Source: Aradus depressus (Eukaryota > Arthropoda > Insecta > Hemiptera > Aradidae). Taken from it: a stretch of 64,000 nucleotides of DNA. The DNA is taken from assembly GCA_963662175.1 (NCBI GenBank), contig OY759214.1, forward strand, positions 78,008,037-78,072,036, in the 5' to 3' direction. Positions 20,750 to 31,769 of the stretch are shown piece after piece (the stretch's first letter is position 1; every line of letters starts with the position of its first letter). Position numbers and translations under genes: made by a program. The notes under the pieces are model-generated. The model searched no databases and had not been told where the DNA came from. It worked only from the letters and a program-made list of their open reading frames with translations.

Positions 20750-21655
20750 CGATATATCTGTACCCTGAGATAAAGGACACCAGGTCGCAAAAATGTAATT
20801 TTTCAGGAAAACAAGTTTTTGATCTTTTTCAACTTCATTTTCAGGTTTCTTGGCTAATAATAATTGCTCTATGCAGTATTCGCTATTTATAGTAATAGGA
20901 CATAGGACATATAAAGGAGTGTAGCCAGGATTTTGAGCAGGGGGGGGGGGGGCAAAGTTAGGCTACAAAGGTGGGGGGTATAGACTCCCGGGGGCACAAC
21001 CCGCAGTTTCCATGGTTAGCGTTGCAGACTTTTGTTATTAGTTTGGGAGACTCGGACCTCTAGAAGCTCCCCCTGAGGTAACCACTAACTGAGATAGTTA
21101 AGTTGACTTTACATAAGCAGCAAAAATGCAAAGCGCAGCAGCAACAAATGCACGCTGTAGTTTCTGTGTTTTTAGAATTAAATGACTCACATCCAATAGC
21201 GTGCATTTTCTGCTGCGCTTTGCATTTTTACTGTGCATGTAAAATCAGCTTTAAGATTATAAAGTATAACATAAATGACGATTTTGAGCGAGGAAATGAA
21301 ATGATCGAATACATATATATATTCAAATAAATGTAATATGAATTGTTTTGTACATGTACATTTATGTAACAGCTGATTGCTGATTTAGGAATCTGACGCA
21401 CGGAAAATTTAAAGATCCTATTGGTAACTTGCAATCAATCCATTTTTAATAAAAACAATTTTTTTTTAGTTTATTTAATTTTTATCTTGGTTTTTTGCTC
21501 TGGCAAGTGCCCCCCCCCCCCCCCCCCCCCCCTGGCTACTCCCCTGGACATATAGGTTTTATACCACTATATAGAGCGAAAAATCTACATCGCAAACATG
21601 GTGCCAACTACATTTCATAATATAGTGTCCTTTACCTCCGGGGTACAGATATAGA
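20750..21655. repeat. Short inverted repeat enclosing the hAT-like element
   Basis: Text at 20751-20781 ('atctgtaccctgagataa', 'aggacac') is inverted at 21625-21652 ('gtgtcctttacctccggggt', 'acagat'). The hAT-like element therefore appears to lie within an older hairpin-forming sequence. Confidence 0.6.
20914..21546. mobile_element. Non-autonomous hAT-like transposon with G/C-tract ends
   Basis: The left end aaggagtgtagccagg and the right end (reverse complement caggggagtagccagg) form a 16-bp imperfect TIR. An 8-bp direct repeat, gacatata, flanks it (20906-20913 and 21547-21554). Subterminal G (about 20939-20952) and C (about 21510-21532) runs are complementary. An inner inverted repeat pairs 21118-21156 with 21199-21233. 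At 633 bp it has no transposase. The CAGGGG-GTAGCCAGG terminus is typical of hAT elements. Confidence 0.88.
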
Positions 21656-22054
21656 AGGCAGTAGGAAACCAGCGAGAAGGTAACATAGTAAGATAGTACT
21701 GTGCCAAAGAGTCCATTTTCTATACTGCTGCTTATGAAATTAGATGTCTCGAATAATGTTCTACAGTTTGTCTATCATGTCCGGCAATTGGCTTCAAAGA
21801 GGTTTACTTAATCCAGTCATAAATTGTCTGGATAGGATAGGATTTGGCAAGATATTCAGTAATCCCTTAAATACCCTACAGAACTTAGGAGTATATTGTT
21901 AGCGTCAAAAAATCGTGTTCGAGATGGTCAGATTCTGATTGTGTCCTCAAAACTCAAAAAAATGAAAACAGTGGCTGTAGAATTTTATCTCGGTCGCTAT
22001 AATCTCTGCAATTATGCAGAAGTTTGAATTTTTTTTTAATGTTCCTCTCAACAG

Positions 22055-22160
22055 CTTTGCAGTTGAAGTTTGGCCGCAGTATTACTGTCTGTTAAAGGCT
22101 GAAGATTGGAAGTTTGGCTGGGGAAGAATCGGTCCCATCCCAGAGGAATACAATCTTTTG
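22055..22160 (+). CDS. Candidate internal exon of an unrecognised protein
   Basis: A 106-bp open segment is bordered by a polypyrimidine-rich acceptor (tgttcctctcaacag at 22040-22054) and a consensus-like donor (gtaagt at 22161-22166). With one leading base it translates to 35 residues rich in aromatic and charged positions (for example KAEDWKFGWGRIGPIPEEY). The composition is unlike the surrounding AT-rich DNA and I recognise no domain. The other two frames do not fit as well. It could be an exon of an unidentified host gene or of a transposon; no partner exon was found. Confidence 0.35.
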
Positions 22161-22344
22161 GTAAGTAGTCTTCTATGCAGTTTTTTTTATATTTAAATAT
22201 CCATGTTGGTTTTAAATTCGAATTTTTCACTTTTGCTTTTTGAATAATAACAACAACGTATGTTATAGAAATTATTATTAATTATTTTTTCATTTCTTGA
22301 AAATAAAAATAAATATAAATAGCTATTTTAGAAGACTTTTTACT

Positions 22345-22720
22345 TTCTATACGAGGTATAGGAGAAGTTTTGTAATCGGTTAGAAATTCGATGTTGAGTT
22401 TTCATCGGAATTTCAAGTTTTTCAACCCTTATCTGTCTCTGTGTGTGTGTATCTGTGAACCCGAAAATTCTCGATAGAACGACTCTATCAACACGAAGTT
22501 TTATTTGTATCCAGAACCCATAAGGACTACACATAATTTATTTTCACACAAATCAGAGAAAAAGAAGGGGCTTAACAGCCTGATGTCATATGTAAATTCA
22601 AATCCCTGTAAGGAGGACACATATTAGTTCCGCGAGGGGAATCAGAAACCGAAAAACATTGTGAGAATTCAGAACTTTCTGTGTAAGTCAACTACCGATT
22701 CACCGACGAATTTTTTTCAG
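22345..22720 (+). repeat. R dispersed repeat
   Basis: The copy has the starting segment 'ctatacgaggtataggagaa', 'agaaattcgatgttgagtt', 'gtgtgtgtatctgtgaac' and 'ccagaacccataaggac', then the distal 'cagaactttctgtgtaagtc'. The middle is rearranged. Confidence 0.75.
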
Positions 22721-22729
22721 ACTTATACA

Positions 22730-23320
22730 AGATATTTTCGTGAGGCTTTATTAGCTCTTCCATGAATTACTGAGAATTTGTGGCGGGTATATTGTGTCAC
22801 ATTAAAGTAATGGTAAAAGAAATTGGCTTGAAAATATTTTTTTATTTTTTTTATTGTGCTGCAATATATTATTGTGGGGCTACAAGAAGAAAAGTGGTAA
22901 AGTATGAGGATGTTAGTAGCTTGGTTATGGAGTGGTTTGTAAGACAGCCATAAAGATAGGTTCCATGAGCTAATGGAGACAGTATATCAGTGGAGAAGCC
23001 ACACAGGGTGTTATCTCCGAGAAAATAACACAAATAGGAGATTTACTGGGATATATCGCCGTTTTCACAACCCTCACATCTTTCTAAATGGGAAGAAAAG
23101 TCACCATTTTATAGTCGATGGTCAGGAAACTTAAACAGTATAACAAGTGTACCTTTACCAACTCATTTATGTTTATTAATTGGTCATTTTATGTATTCAT
23201 TGTTGATGTAGAATAACCCGGGGAAAGTTCTATTTTCTAATCTGTAATATGCTGATCGATTTATTGAGTTTAGCCATGTCCAACTGTTTATTTTCTTTCA
23301 AATTATCTGCTTCGTTCGTT
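22730..23320. other. No gene seen
   Basis: AT-rich DNA without a recognised repeat family or exon-like segment. Confidence 0.4.
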
Positions 23321-23326
23321 TCGTGT

Positions 23327-23830
23327 TTAAATGTAGTTTTCTTGATACTTTAAAATGACAATAGCAGCACTGGTCAGCATTCTGTTGAGGAGGAACTGCT
23401 CTTCAACTATGGCACGACCGTGCTTCATGAGAAGGCCCTCGATAGCAGGGCCGAACCGAGCGAAGGGCTGCGGATGGAGCCACCAGGATCGTCCCTGCTT
23501 CTGCTCCTGTAAGGAGTCGACGAACCGGCTGAACATCGGGTAGTCCGTTTCCATCCCAATCCAGTCCCAAATACGATCTTGTCCCGTATATCAACTCCAC
23601 GCTAGATTGGTCGTACAGCGGACATTCAAGGACTAGATATTCTGCAGTCTCGATGCCCTCGCTCGAAATGAAGAACAGCTTAGAGTCACCATGACCTGAT
23701 AATATTTGGGACATCGAGTGGTCAGGTTGTACCCCAGGTAGAGTTGTTGCCATTTTTCCACTATCCAATTCTGATGTCCCGCAAAACTGGTCTGGACTGT
23801 CTGCCCATCTCTTCCTTCAGAGTGTAAGGA
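23327..23830 (-). pseudogene. Non-LTR retrotransposon C-terminus, frameshifted
   Basis: The minus strand encodes DHSMSQILSGHGDSKLFF and then ETAEYLVLECPLYDQ, matching the zinc-knuckle tail at 4611-4871 but with lost cysteines. A frameshift near 23560 moves the reading to the ETDYPMFSRFVDS continuation, which aligns with ESDYPEFSRFVAS in the other copy. It is a broken copy of the same family. The element's N-terminal part is not visible upstream. Confidence 0.7.
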
Positions 23831-23899
23831 CTCTTCAATATCTGCTCCTAAAGCCATGTTGCGTCTGCAGAAATATAAGGCGACAGTCCCGTCCAAGGA

Positions 23900-25005
23900 G
23901 GGAGGGGATTCATACTATTACCTGTGGTGATCTTCAGCACATATGAGACAATCATCACAAACAAGTTCATTACTACAGTCTTTTCTAAGTAAAAGCGCCC
24001 ACTAAGATCCACATACACTCGAACAGACAGACGCCATCGCGAAATGGTCATCACGCCTTTAAAAGTATTGAAAGGACCTTAAAGCCGTCGAAAACTCGAT
24101 CTCCGATTTTCGCACGATCACTTTCTTATACTAAAGACTCTCGACTCTCAAAATTCAGCAACTCCAGCTTCGGTTGACAAATCATTGACTATTCCTATCC
24201 AAACTAACAGTGAAGAAATTAGATAGAAGACTGGACCTCATTCCCATCAATGTTTTTATAGAATTTTCAAGTGCATGGCTTGCACTACATTATTAGTTGG
24301 ACCCCAGTATGGAAATGTTCTGTGGAAGCAATATTCAAGATAACCGCATTATAAGCTACGGGCGATGTAATATGGAATCTTCAAATGCTTCCTGATTCCT
24401 ATCTGTATTTGTAGTCTTCAATGTGAAATGCCAGTTAAATCTGAATAGGAATTTTCCCCTTCGGTTAACAATATTGCTGCGGGTAGAGGGGTTGATAAGT
24501 TATAAAATGAAATGAGGCAGTTTGCCCCACGCACCTATCCAGGGGCAAACATCCGCCTCATACAGACATCTTACATGTCTTCATACCGACCCTAACCTAA
24601 CGACCAACCTCTCTTTACCGCCATTTTACCATTTGATTGGTCTATCACCCTTCATATAAAATTTTACGTGTCTCTTTCCCCATCTGAATTCCGAATAAGG
24701 CGCAATCTCTGCTCTTCCATTGATGTTTGGATAGATCAGAACAAAATATTATTATTATGAAAAAAAAACGCTCAAAACTTTAGCTAAATTGGATGCATAA
24801 GCATACACCAAATGCTTTTACATATTATCAAGCTTCTCTTTTTTCCTGATATGATCTGAAAGACGGGTTTCGCTCATCGCGAACACGTTGACCAGCTTTT
24901 GTTCGTTATGAACCCTGAACAGAAGATGACAACAGAGCCCCTTAGACAGCTTATTACTCACCATTTTTGTTCATGGAAACATGTGAGCAAAAAATTCACG
25001 AACAG
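23900..25005. other. No gene seen
   Basis: Moderate-GC sequence without an exon I can defend. The ORF at 23848-24054 (minus) shows no motif. Parts of 24060-24720 look single-copy. Confidence 0.35.
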
Positions 25006-25009
25006 ACCA

Positions 25010-25250
25010 TAAAAAAGTCATAACGAATATTCTACAAATGAGTAATAGCTGATAACAACGTTTTCACATAACTCTCTCCCCCTCCCCCCGTCAAATTCTT
25101 TTCTGGCATTATTGGGTGTAAGGAAGTAATGTGTTGGCATCACTGGCTTTCCTTGTATCATTGTACAGCATACAATTTTGAAAGTGACTTTCTTATACCC
25201 AATAATGCCTACAATGAACTTTAAAATTCGCTGCATTGCTTTCAATTATT
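25010..25250 (-). repeat. Family Q dispersed repeat
   Basis: The copy contains 'ctctccccctccccccgtcaa', 'attgggtgtaaggaagtaat', 'cttgtatcattgtacagc' and 'agtgactttcttatacccaa'. These are features of a repeat also at 26397, 29730, 30485, 32460 and 34563. No coding capacity is seen. Confidence 0.6.
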
Positions 25251-25364
25251 TCCTACAGAAATATGTTTTACCTTCTTTGGAGAGCTGTAATAAGCTTTAT
25301 CGTACTGGCCCTCACCAGAGAGCATTTTCGACAGATGGAAATTTAATTTGAAACATTTTCTTTA

Positions 25365-25597
25365 TATGAGGTCATATCGCCTACTACCAGTGGGAGTCCT
25401 AAATTTTGCCAATCCTTTATTCACCTAGAGTAAGGGTTTTCTCCTGGAATACTTGACATCGTACAGGGTTGGGACCATTGCTTCACGTCCCGTCCGAAGT
25501 TCTCCGTGCTCAAGGTGTTTTTACTTCCTAAATTAAAAAATGTAAGGCCTCGGCCGGGTTTCGAACCCGCAGCATAAGCTACCAGCGCCCTCAATGT
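25365..25597 (-). mobile_element. SINE, shortened copy
   Basis: Reverse orientation. 'gaggtcatatcgcctactacc' leads directly to 'gtgggagtcctaaattttgcc', then 'cttcacgtcccgtccgaag', 'cggccgggtttcgaacccg' and 'agctaccagcgccctc'. The head's B box is intact but the A-box region is deleted. Confidence 0.8.
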
Positions 25598-25679
25598 ATC
25601 TTGATTACTCCCCTCCACCCCTGCAATGAAAATGAATACTAATCCCTTCACAACCACATTTCCTCCATATCGAACCTCA

Positions 25680-26200
25680 CGGTGGCGCTGGAACTGGCCT
25701 TTCTACCCTACTCATAATGCGTGTATGGGACCCAATAAACAAAACCTAACCTCAAATGCCTGCCTACCAACTACATTGTACTAATCCCTGCAGATTTCCT
25801 CCCGGTGCTCCCCTACGAGACACTCATTGTGAATGACTCGTGTCCATTAACTGATATCTTGTATCAGAGGAGAGTCACAACATCTCACTGTCTGCTCCAT
25901 CCCCTAATGTCTTTATTGGATTACACGGCCTCACAACCCTCACTCATCTGATTGGATTTCCCTGTCAGAGGGAATACTATTTCAAACGGCTAATTTCCAG
26001 ACGATTTAATGATGTTCTCATTTTTGGACAAAATGCACATTGATTTTTTTATTTAAAAAAAAAAAGACTAAAGAGGCTAAATTAATTCATAAAAATAGCA
26101 ATGTAGTAAATATACAGGAATTCATTATGATAAAAGAATATATTAAGGGTAAAAAAATATATGATAATCATATGTAGTTATTTTTTAGAGTTGAAAATGC
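25680..26200. other. Candidate single-copy non-coding block
   Basis: Positions 25680-26010 are GC-balanced, lack open frames and match no window repeat. From 26040 the sequence becomes AT-rich. This may be conserved non-coding DNA, which only comparison with relatives can show. Confidence 0.35.
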
Positions 26201-26396
26201 AATTATTTTGCTTTCCATATTAGTCTCTATATAAGTAAATAAATTTCGTAGTTAGCACAAAAATTGCGAAAATGAAGCCGCCATTGCTAAATACAAAAAA
26301 AAAAAAGATAAATATTAAAGGTCAGGAAGTACCATGACTGTCGAAAGGCGATTTAAGGTGTTCTAAATTGCCAAAAATGTGAATGTGGTTTAAAAA

Positions 26397-26680
26397 AATA
26401 TGTCTAAATATGACGTGGCCATTACAGGACTTTCTTATACCAACCACACTTACAGATCACTCTCTCTCTCCCCCTCCCCTCCTCAAAATCATTTCATACT
26501 TTCTATATTTTATAATTCGTTACTATGGTATCGCAATTTAAACATTATTAGCCTACCAACATTTATTTTTCATTGTTTCAGACGCTATAACTTTTGTAGC
26601 ATTGATCCTATCTCAAATCTGAGGACTCAACAACGATTTGGAATTTAATAATGAACATTTTTGGTACAAATTAATTTATA
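26397..26680 (+). repeat. Family Q dispersed repeat
   Basis: The copy starts 'tgacgtggccattacaggac', 'tttcttataccaaccac' and 'acagatcactctctctc', followed by a body ('acgctataacttttgtagc', 'tctgaggactcaacaac') that recurs in part at 30650-30790. The 82-codon ORF here is not considered a gene. Confidence 0.65.
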
Positions 26681-26729
26681 ATTTTCTATTTATTAAATTT
26701 TTATTTATTCATTTATAATTGATTAATAC

Positions 26730-27175
26730 ATGTATTTATTTTATTTTTTTATATATTGTTATAGTTACATTGTTTTCTTTTTCTTTTATATATCTCGCAC
26801 ATTGTGACTTGAAGAAGGTACGTAAGAACGTGCCGGATACATCGTTGTGATAAAGGCACTTCCGAAGAGTTTAAAAAAATAGTTATCTTAATTTTTATTC
26901 AATTGAAAAGTGTATCTATGTATTAACTTTTTTTTTTGTACTCATATATTTTTTAGTATTTATTTATTCAGTTTTTATTCATTTAATCTTACTTTGTTTA
27001 ATAGTTTTGTTATTACTAATAACATAATATATTACTATACGTGTGTTAGATTCAAGTAGTTATAAATCTAATTTATAAGCTACCTTAATGTATAAACTCT
27101 TTTGACGTATCCTATTACCATGTGGTAATATGGTCTAACGGACATAAAAATTATTATTATTATTATTATACGACA
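26730..27175 (+). mobile_element. Family T element with TTA microsatellite tail
   Basis: Order: an AT-rich lead, then GTGACTTGAAGAAGG, hairpin, GTGCCGGATAC (a degenerate core at about 26806-26845) and 'gataaaggcacttccgaaga'. A body follows with 'tctaatttataagctacctta' and 'cgtatcctattaccatgtgg', ending in a (TTA)n run at about 27150-27170. It parallels 19720 (minus) and 43390 (plus). Confidence 0.75.
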
Positions 27176-27589
27176 ATGGTTTGTGAGAATACATATGAAA
27201 CGTATCTCGTATTATTGCTACAACGCCAGAATTCTTTCGCTGGTTTTCTGTTTAAAAAAGGCAATTTACAGAATACACATAAGTACATTTTTTATATATC
27301 TGTTTTATGGGCAGCCATTAGATTGGATACGCCATTAGATTATTGATGTAATTGAATTTTTTTAGTATCATTGAAAAAGACCTCAAACTGAAGTATTATC
27401 ACCTTTTATTCCATTTATTATCGAGTGGCACGTTTTTATCGCTAAGATATTTCTTTTTGGAGTTTTCGACAAAACCCGATTTCGGTAATTTGCACTACAT
27501 GTGCATAATTCTAGGAAATGCAAGTTAATGTTGTCTGTAGTATTGATAAAAAGCACAGGGCGGTAAATATTTTCTGCACTTGCTTATAC

Positions 27590-27870
27590 GTACAGTGTAA
27601 GAAAGTATTGTAATCGCCCGAAATTCCTAGATCGAGTTTTCAACGGATTTTCAAGTCTCACGATTTTCACACACCTGTGTGTGTGTGATTGGAAATTTGT
27701 GAGCTCTCAGAAACGATTGTACCTATAAACTTGAACATTTGAAATGAAGAAGTCACATAAGCCAACTTAGATCTAATTAGATTTTGGTCTAGTACATTTT
27801 ACAAGATACTGCTTTACATGCCGAAAACCATAGAAAATATTCCTAAGTAATTTTTAAATTGTAACGCATA
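27590..27870 (+). repeat. Family W dispersed repeat
   Basis: The text 'ctcagaaacgattgtacc', 'gaagaagtcacataagcc', 'aacttagatctaattagattt' and 'ttttacaagatactgctt' recurs at 31770-32060 and 33700-33960. It follows an R-like start (27590-27670). Confidence 0.6.
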
Positions 27871-28233
27871 GTAATATTTAAAATTTGTTTCTATTTTTTT
27901 TTTTTTGTAGTAAAAAGGATAAAAGAATAACGAAAAGAAAAAATTATATATACAACAGGAATTTTTTATACCAACTACTTTTGTACAGACCACATATTGT
28001 ATGTATAATTTTGTGGATAAAAGTTACCAAAGGTACCATTACTTTCATATACGCAGTAACGCCAGTATGAAATGAAATTAGTTGAAAGAAGGAGCAGGAA
28101 AAATTTTCTGTAAAAAATAGTAGGTATAACAAAATCCTGTAATAACCACATCACATGTCATTTTTTGTCAGAATTAATATAGGATAAACATTGACAGATC
28201 AATGTCTTCTTCATAAAAATACAAAGGAAAACG

Positions 28234-28782
28234 AATGTTTTTTTTTAATATTGTCTATTTCACAAATATATATATAACAATATGGGAGTACTTTCGGTAT
28301 TGCTACCATCTTCAGCCACGACTTAACAAATACTAAATGGAAGTTCAACCAGTTTGCAATCCAAACTGTCCCCTTTTTCAGCCCCACGTGGTTTTTCCTT
28401 GTCCCTCATGTACAGTCTTAAAAATATGGGAAACTTTAAAATAAAATTTATAAAAATCTCAAATTGAAATCTTAATAACAGAAAAATTTTGAAATAGTAT
28501 GAACTATGAACCATATCACAAAATTTGTCTTTTATTATTAATATTTCAATTTGAAACGAAATTTTATTTTAACGTTTTTCATATTTTTAACACTCAACTG
28601 TACAGGGGATAGGGAAAAACTCCGTAGGGGCTGAAAAAGGGGACAGTTTGGATTGCAAACTGGTTGAACTTCCATTTAGTATTTGTTAAGTCGTGGCTGA
28701 AGATGGTAGCAATACCGAAAGTACTCCCATATATTTATTTTGTATATATTGTGAAATAGACAATATTTAAAAAAAAACATTT
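28234..28782. mobile_element. Foldback element, family A, with hammerhead-like cores
   Basis: Arms of about 180 bp (28234-28414 and 28599-28782) are inverted with few differences. Each contains CTGAAGATGGTAGCAATACC then GAAAG (minus strand at 28291-28315, plus strand at 28697-28721): an exact CTGANGA, a GGTA/TACC stem II and GAAA. The outer 'aatattgtctatttcac' end is shared with 34297 and 60120. I could not find a clear target-site duplication for this copy. Confidence 0.8.
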
Positions 28783-28846
28783 TTTTTCTTTATATTTTTG
28801 TTAAGTGTTTCACAATATCTCTGCGAAAATGTTAAGTATCATTATG

Positions 28847-29117
28847 GGTTAGGGTTAGGTTAGGTTTTATGACTCATGCCCGGGCTTTAACTACGAGGTC
28901 ATATCGCCTACTACCAGAGCGCTTTTTCGTCACTCTGGTGGACATGAGCCCGACTCTACTGTAGGAGTCCTAAATTTTGCCTACCCTAAATTTTTATTCA
29001 CCTAGGGTAGGGGGTCTTTAACGAGTTACAAACTAAGGGCTTCGGTCAGGTTTCGAACCCACCTTCTTGAGCTCAGAAGTCAAGCACGCATTCCACTGAG
29101 CTACCGGCGCCCTCAAA
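28847..29117 (-). mobile_element. SINE with target-site duplication
   Basis: Reverse-oriented SINE from a telomere-like tail (ggttagggttaggttagg) to the head 'ctgagctaccggcgccctc'. A perfect 10-bp direct repeat, tatcattatg, occurs at 28837-28846 and 29118-29127. About 100 bp of the body between 'ttaacgag' and 'aactaaggg' is deleted. The repeat proves retroposition and fixes both ends of the SINE. Confidence 0.9.
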
Positions 29118-29129
29118 TATCATTATGTC

Positions 29130-29700
29130 TTCTTTGCCTAAAGACTTTACCGCTATCTCACTTTCATCAGTACACAGTAACGACAGATAATTTTGCCAAG
29201 AGAGTTCGAATAACGGGTGTCTCAAAACGGCCGACTAGAAATTCAAATGAGGCTCAAAAGAGGATAAGTTTAATCAGAGAAGGGCTTGGATTGTATCGAT
29301 GTTGGCAGTGTCGGTAGGCATGCCGAACAGATGTTTAGTTGGATGTCTTGGTAAGCCAGTCTCCCAGGATTAAGGGGACACTCTTACTAATTATAATTCC
29401 CATCTACATTTATAATGAGGAGGATGAATCACGTAAGTCTAGGGCGGAGAGAGAGAGAGAAGAGCGGCATGGTTTCCCGCAGGATTAGCTCGCTCTATTA
29501 CACCCTCTGGCCACCAATCCCTCCATTAGAATGACAATACCCCCAAGGCTCTCCGTGTATTACCGGGATAAAATCTGGGACCTGCTTATATTTTGAGAAA
29601 TTTACAATTAAATTTATTCAAAAACCCTTTTGAGTCTTTTCGGAAGATAAATGGGAAAAAGAATTTTAGCAATCTGTGACCACATCTGAATAAATAGCTG
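29130..29700. other. Candidate single-copy non-coding block
   Basis: GC-balanced sequence with a short GA microsatellite (about 29449-29462), no window-repeat match and no exon-like open frame. Confidence 0.35.
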
Positions 29701-29729
29701 GGAGGTTAATTGATTGTATTTCAAATGTT

Positions 29730-29885
29730 GGTTTATGTTCGAAAAATATGTGATGTGGCCATTATAGGACATTCTTATACCAAACACTTTTGTACAGGTT
29801 ACTCTCCCCCCCCCCCCCCCCCCCCTCTCAAATTCATTTCATACTGGCATTACTGGGAGTATGAGAGTAATACAGCAGATTTCTT
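29730..29885 (+). repeat. Family Q dispersed repeat with C tract
   Basis: The text 'gatgtggccattataggac', 'attcttataccaaacac' and 'ttttgtacaggttactc' is followed by a C run (about 29807-29825) and 'caaattcatttcatactggc'. It is the same family as 26397 and 34563. Confidence 0.7.
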
Positions 29886-30023
29886 TGTTATATATATATA
29901 TATAGATATGTGGTGGGCTGGTGTTTTACACCTAGGGACCTAAGCATCCAGTGCTCTTATCCCTTCTCTGGATTATTATGTTACCCGTATACATATATGT
30001 TTATACTACCTGAACCAAGCCCT

Positions 30024-30480
30024 TCATGAAGTGCTCCGTCTCCCAGTTTCCTTAATGAACCTGAGAATGCTCTCATAGTTCAATCTTCTAAAGTCCTCCT
30101 CTGCGATTACATCTCCACCACAGATGCGGAATCTCCTTCGCGCATATTTCGCGCAAATGCCCAGGAAGTGTGCCGCCGTTTCGTTTTCTTCCCCACATCT
30201 ATCGCAGGTAGGACTGTCCTTGACTCCCACAGTGTGTAGGTGTCTATTGAACGGACAAAGTTCGTTCCTTTTGAGGTTCAGGATCCCGTCTTTCAGAACT
30301 CTGGACTCCCCTCCCAGGAACATCTTCAACTGCCTGCAAGTGATCTTTTCTCTCCATGTACGCTCCAAAATATCGTTAGTCCATTCTTTAATTCGGGTTC
30401 GGTATGCCTCCCGAGATAATCCCAGCACCGGTACTGGCCCCATAAAAGGCTTACTTGAACCTTCTACTAGATTTCTTTGT
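30024..30480 (-). pseudogene. Non-LTR retrotransposon C-terminus, best-preserved copy
   Basis: About 150 residues are open on the minus strand: the post-RNase H linker (PFMGPVPVLGLSREAYRTR), a segment with TWREKITCRQLKMFLGG, then CDRCGEENETAAHFLGICAK, an intact C-x2-C...H...C zinc knuckle, and a tail ending RRSTS. About 18 residues seen around LTGHG in the copy at 13149 are missing here. The element is truncated upstream of the linker by a family Q repeat. Confidence 0.85.
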
Positions 30481-30484
30481 TTCT

Positions 30485-30790
30485 TTGTACAGCGTAATTC
30501 TTAGTGTGAATTTCTTATACCCAATAATTTCAGTATGAAACGAATTTGTACAAAAGTGATTGGTATAAAAAAAAAAAGTCCTGTAAAACGACTAATAATA
30601 AAATGCATATTTTAAATTGTTGTTATGCGAAACAATTTAAACATTCCTTATATGTTCTATTGAAATTTATTTTATATTCTTTGAGGTGCTATAACTTTAG
30701 TGGTAATGGTCCTAAGGAGAGCACATTGAACTTCGGAAATATAATACGAAACATATTTTGTAAGAACCAATTTTTCGGGTAAATCATGGT
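30485..30790 (-). repeat. Family Q dispersed repeat
   Basis: Segments 'gtgtgaatttcttatacccaa', 'acaaaagtgattggtataa', 'gaggtgctataactttagtgg' and 'aaggagagcacattgaac' match other Q copies in reverse. Confidence 0.6.
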
Positions 30791-30979
30791 TACGTCTAAT
30801 AAAGGTAACATCTCGCAAACAAAGCGAGCTTTGGAGACACTTAAGTGTGACACATATCAAAATGTTTTGGTAAAGAAAATAGGGAAAACTCAGGGACGGA
30901 AATTGACAACTGTTGTGAGATATAAGAAATCGGTGATTTTGAAACTGAAAACAAAATGCCTGACCATCTCGGCTTTGCG

Positions 30980-31380
30980 CTCCCACGAGTTTTTATGATA
31001 GGCTTGTTTGACGGAGGGGCCATACTAGAGATGAAGAAGAAGTGTTGGGGTGAGATGGACTAAGTGAATCTGTGGGTTTAAATGGCCTAGAGGGTAGAAA
31101 CAATGAAGGGACATCCCCATGGTGACCCGGCCATCCTTATCTTATCAATGGGAGGGTAGGATATAAGACCACATTCATCTCGGACACCACATGAGGGAAC
31201 CTCTTCTACTCTGGGATAAATGTTAGGAGGGACAATAATGGTATCTGTATTATCATTTACTACCTGTGTTACCTGTTGTTCAAGGGTCGATATACACAAT
31301 AGTATATACAAATAAACTTAAAAAATTAAACCACCTCAAAAAAAAAAAAAAAAAGCACTAAAATTTAAAAAAACTGTCAA
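30980..31380. other. Candidate single-copy non-coding block
   Basis: Positions 31000-31300 are GC-balanced, repeat-free within the window, and contain GATA-like 'cttatcttatc'. A poly(A) run of 17 sits at about 31338-31354 on the plus strand. No exon is supported. Confidence 0.35.
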
Positions 31381-31384
31381 CGGT

Positions 31385-31765
31385 GAATCAACGGTAATAA
31401 TCACCGGCAATGCACTTCTCCAGGACTTGTCAAAAAATCAATAGGTTACTTACACAAGGGTTTCTGAATCCCCATTCTAAATTATTTGTCGATATATTCA
31501 TTATATCGGCAGTTTTTAGGGTTTCTGAGTTAAGCCCTCCCCTAATCCCCCCCCCCTCTCTTTGGCCGATTTGGCTGAAAAATCAATAGGTATAGTTCTA
31601 ATAGGGTTCTGAATATACATAAAATTGACATTACTTCTGTCGGGAGTTATCGGGTTCACACAAGATCAGACTTACAAACAGATATTTATTTTATCATTTC
31701 TAGAATCAGAGGGTCGGAAATTTCCCTGAATTTAAAGTTCTGATAGATTTTTTACTTATATACCA
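31385..31765 (-). repeat. R dispersed repeat
   Basis: Reverse R hallmarks: 'ggtgaatcaacggtaataa', 'cgatatattcattatatcgg', 'ctgaaaaatcaataggt' and 'ctgtcgggagttatcgggtt'. Confidence 0.75.
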
Positions 31766-31769
31766 TTAG

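Noticed and set aside
23848..24054. Minus-strand ORF as a membrane protein
   Set aside because: The hydrophobic residues are scattered, there is no supporting gene structure, and it lies next to a broken retrotransposon.
28847..28866. Interstitial telomere array
   Set aside because: The ttagg-like string is short and is the tail of a SINE copy with a target-site duplication.
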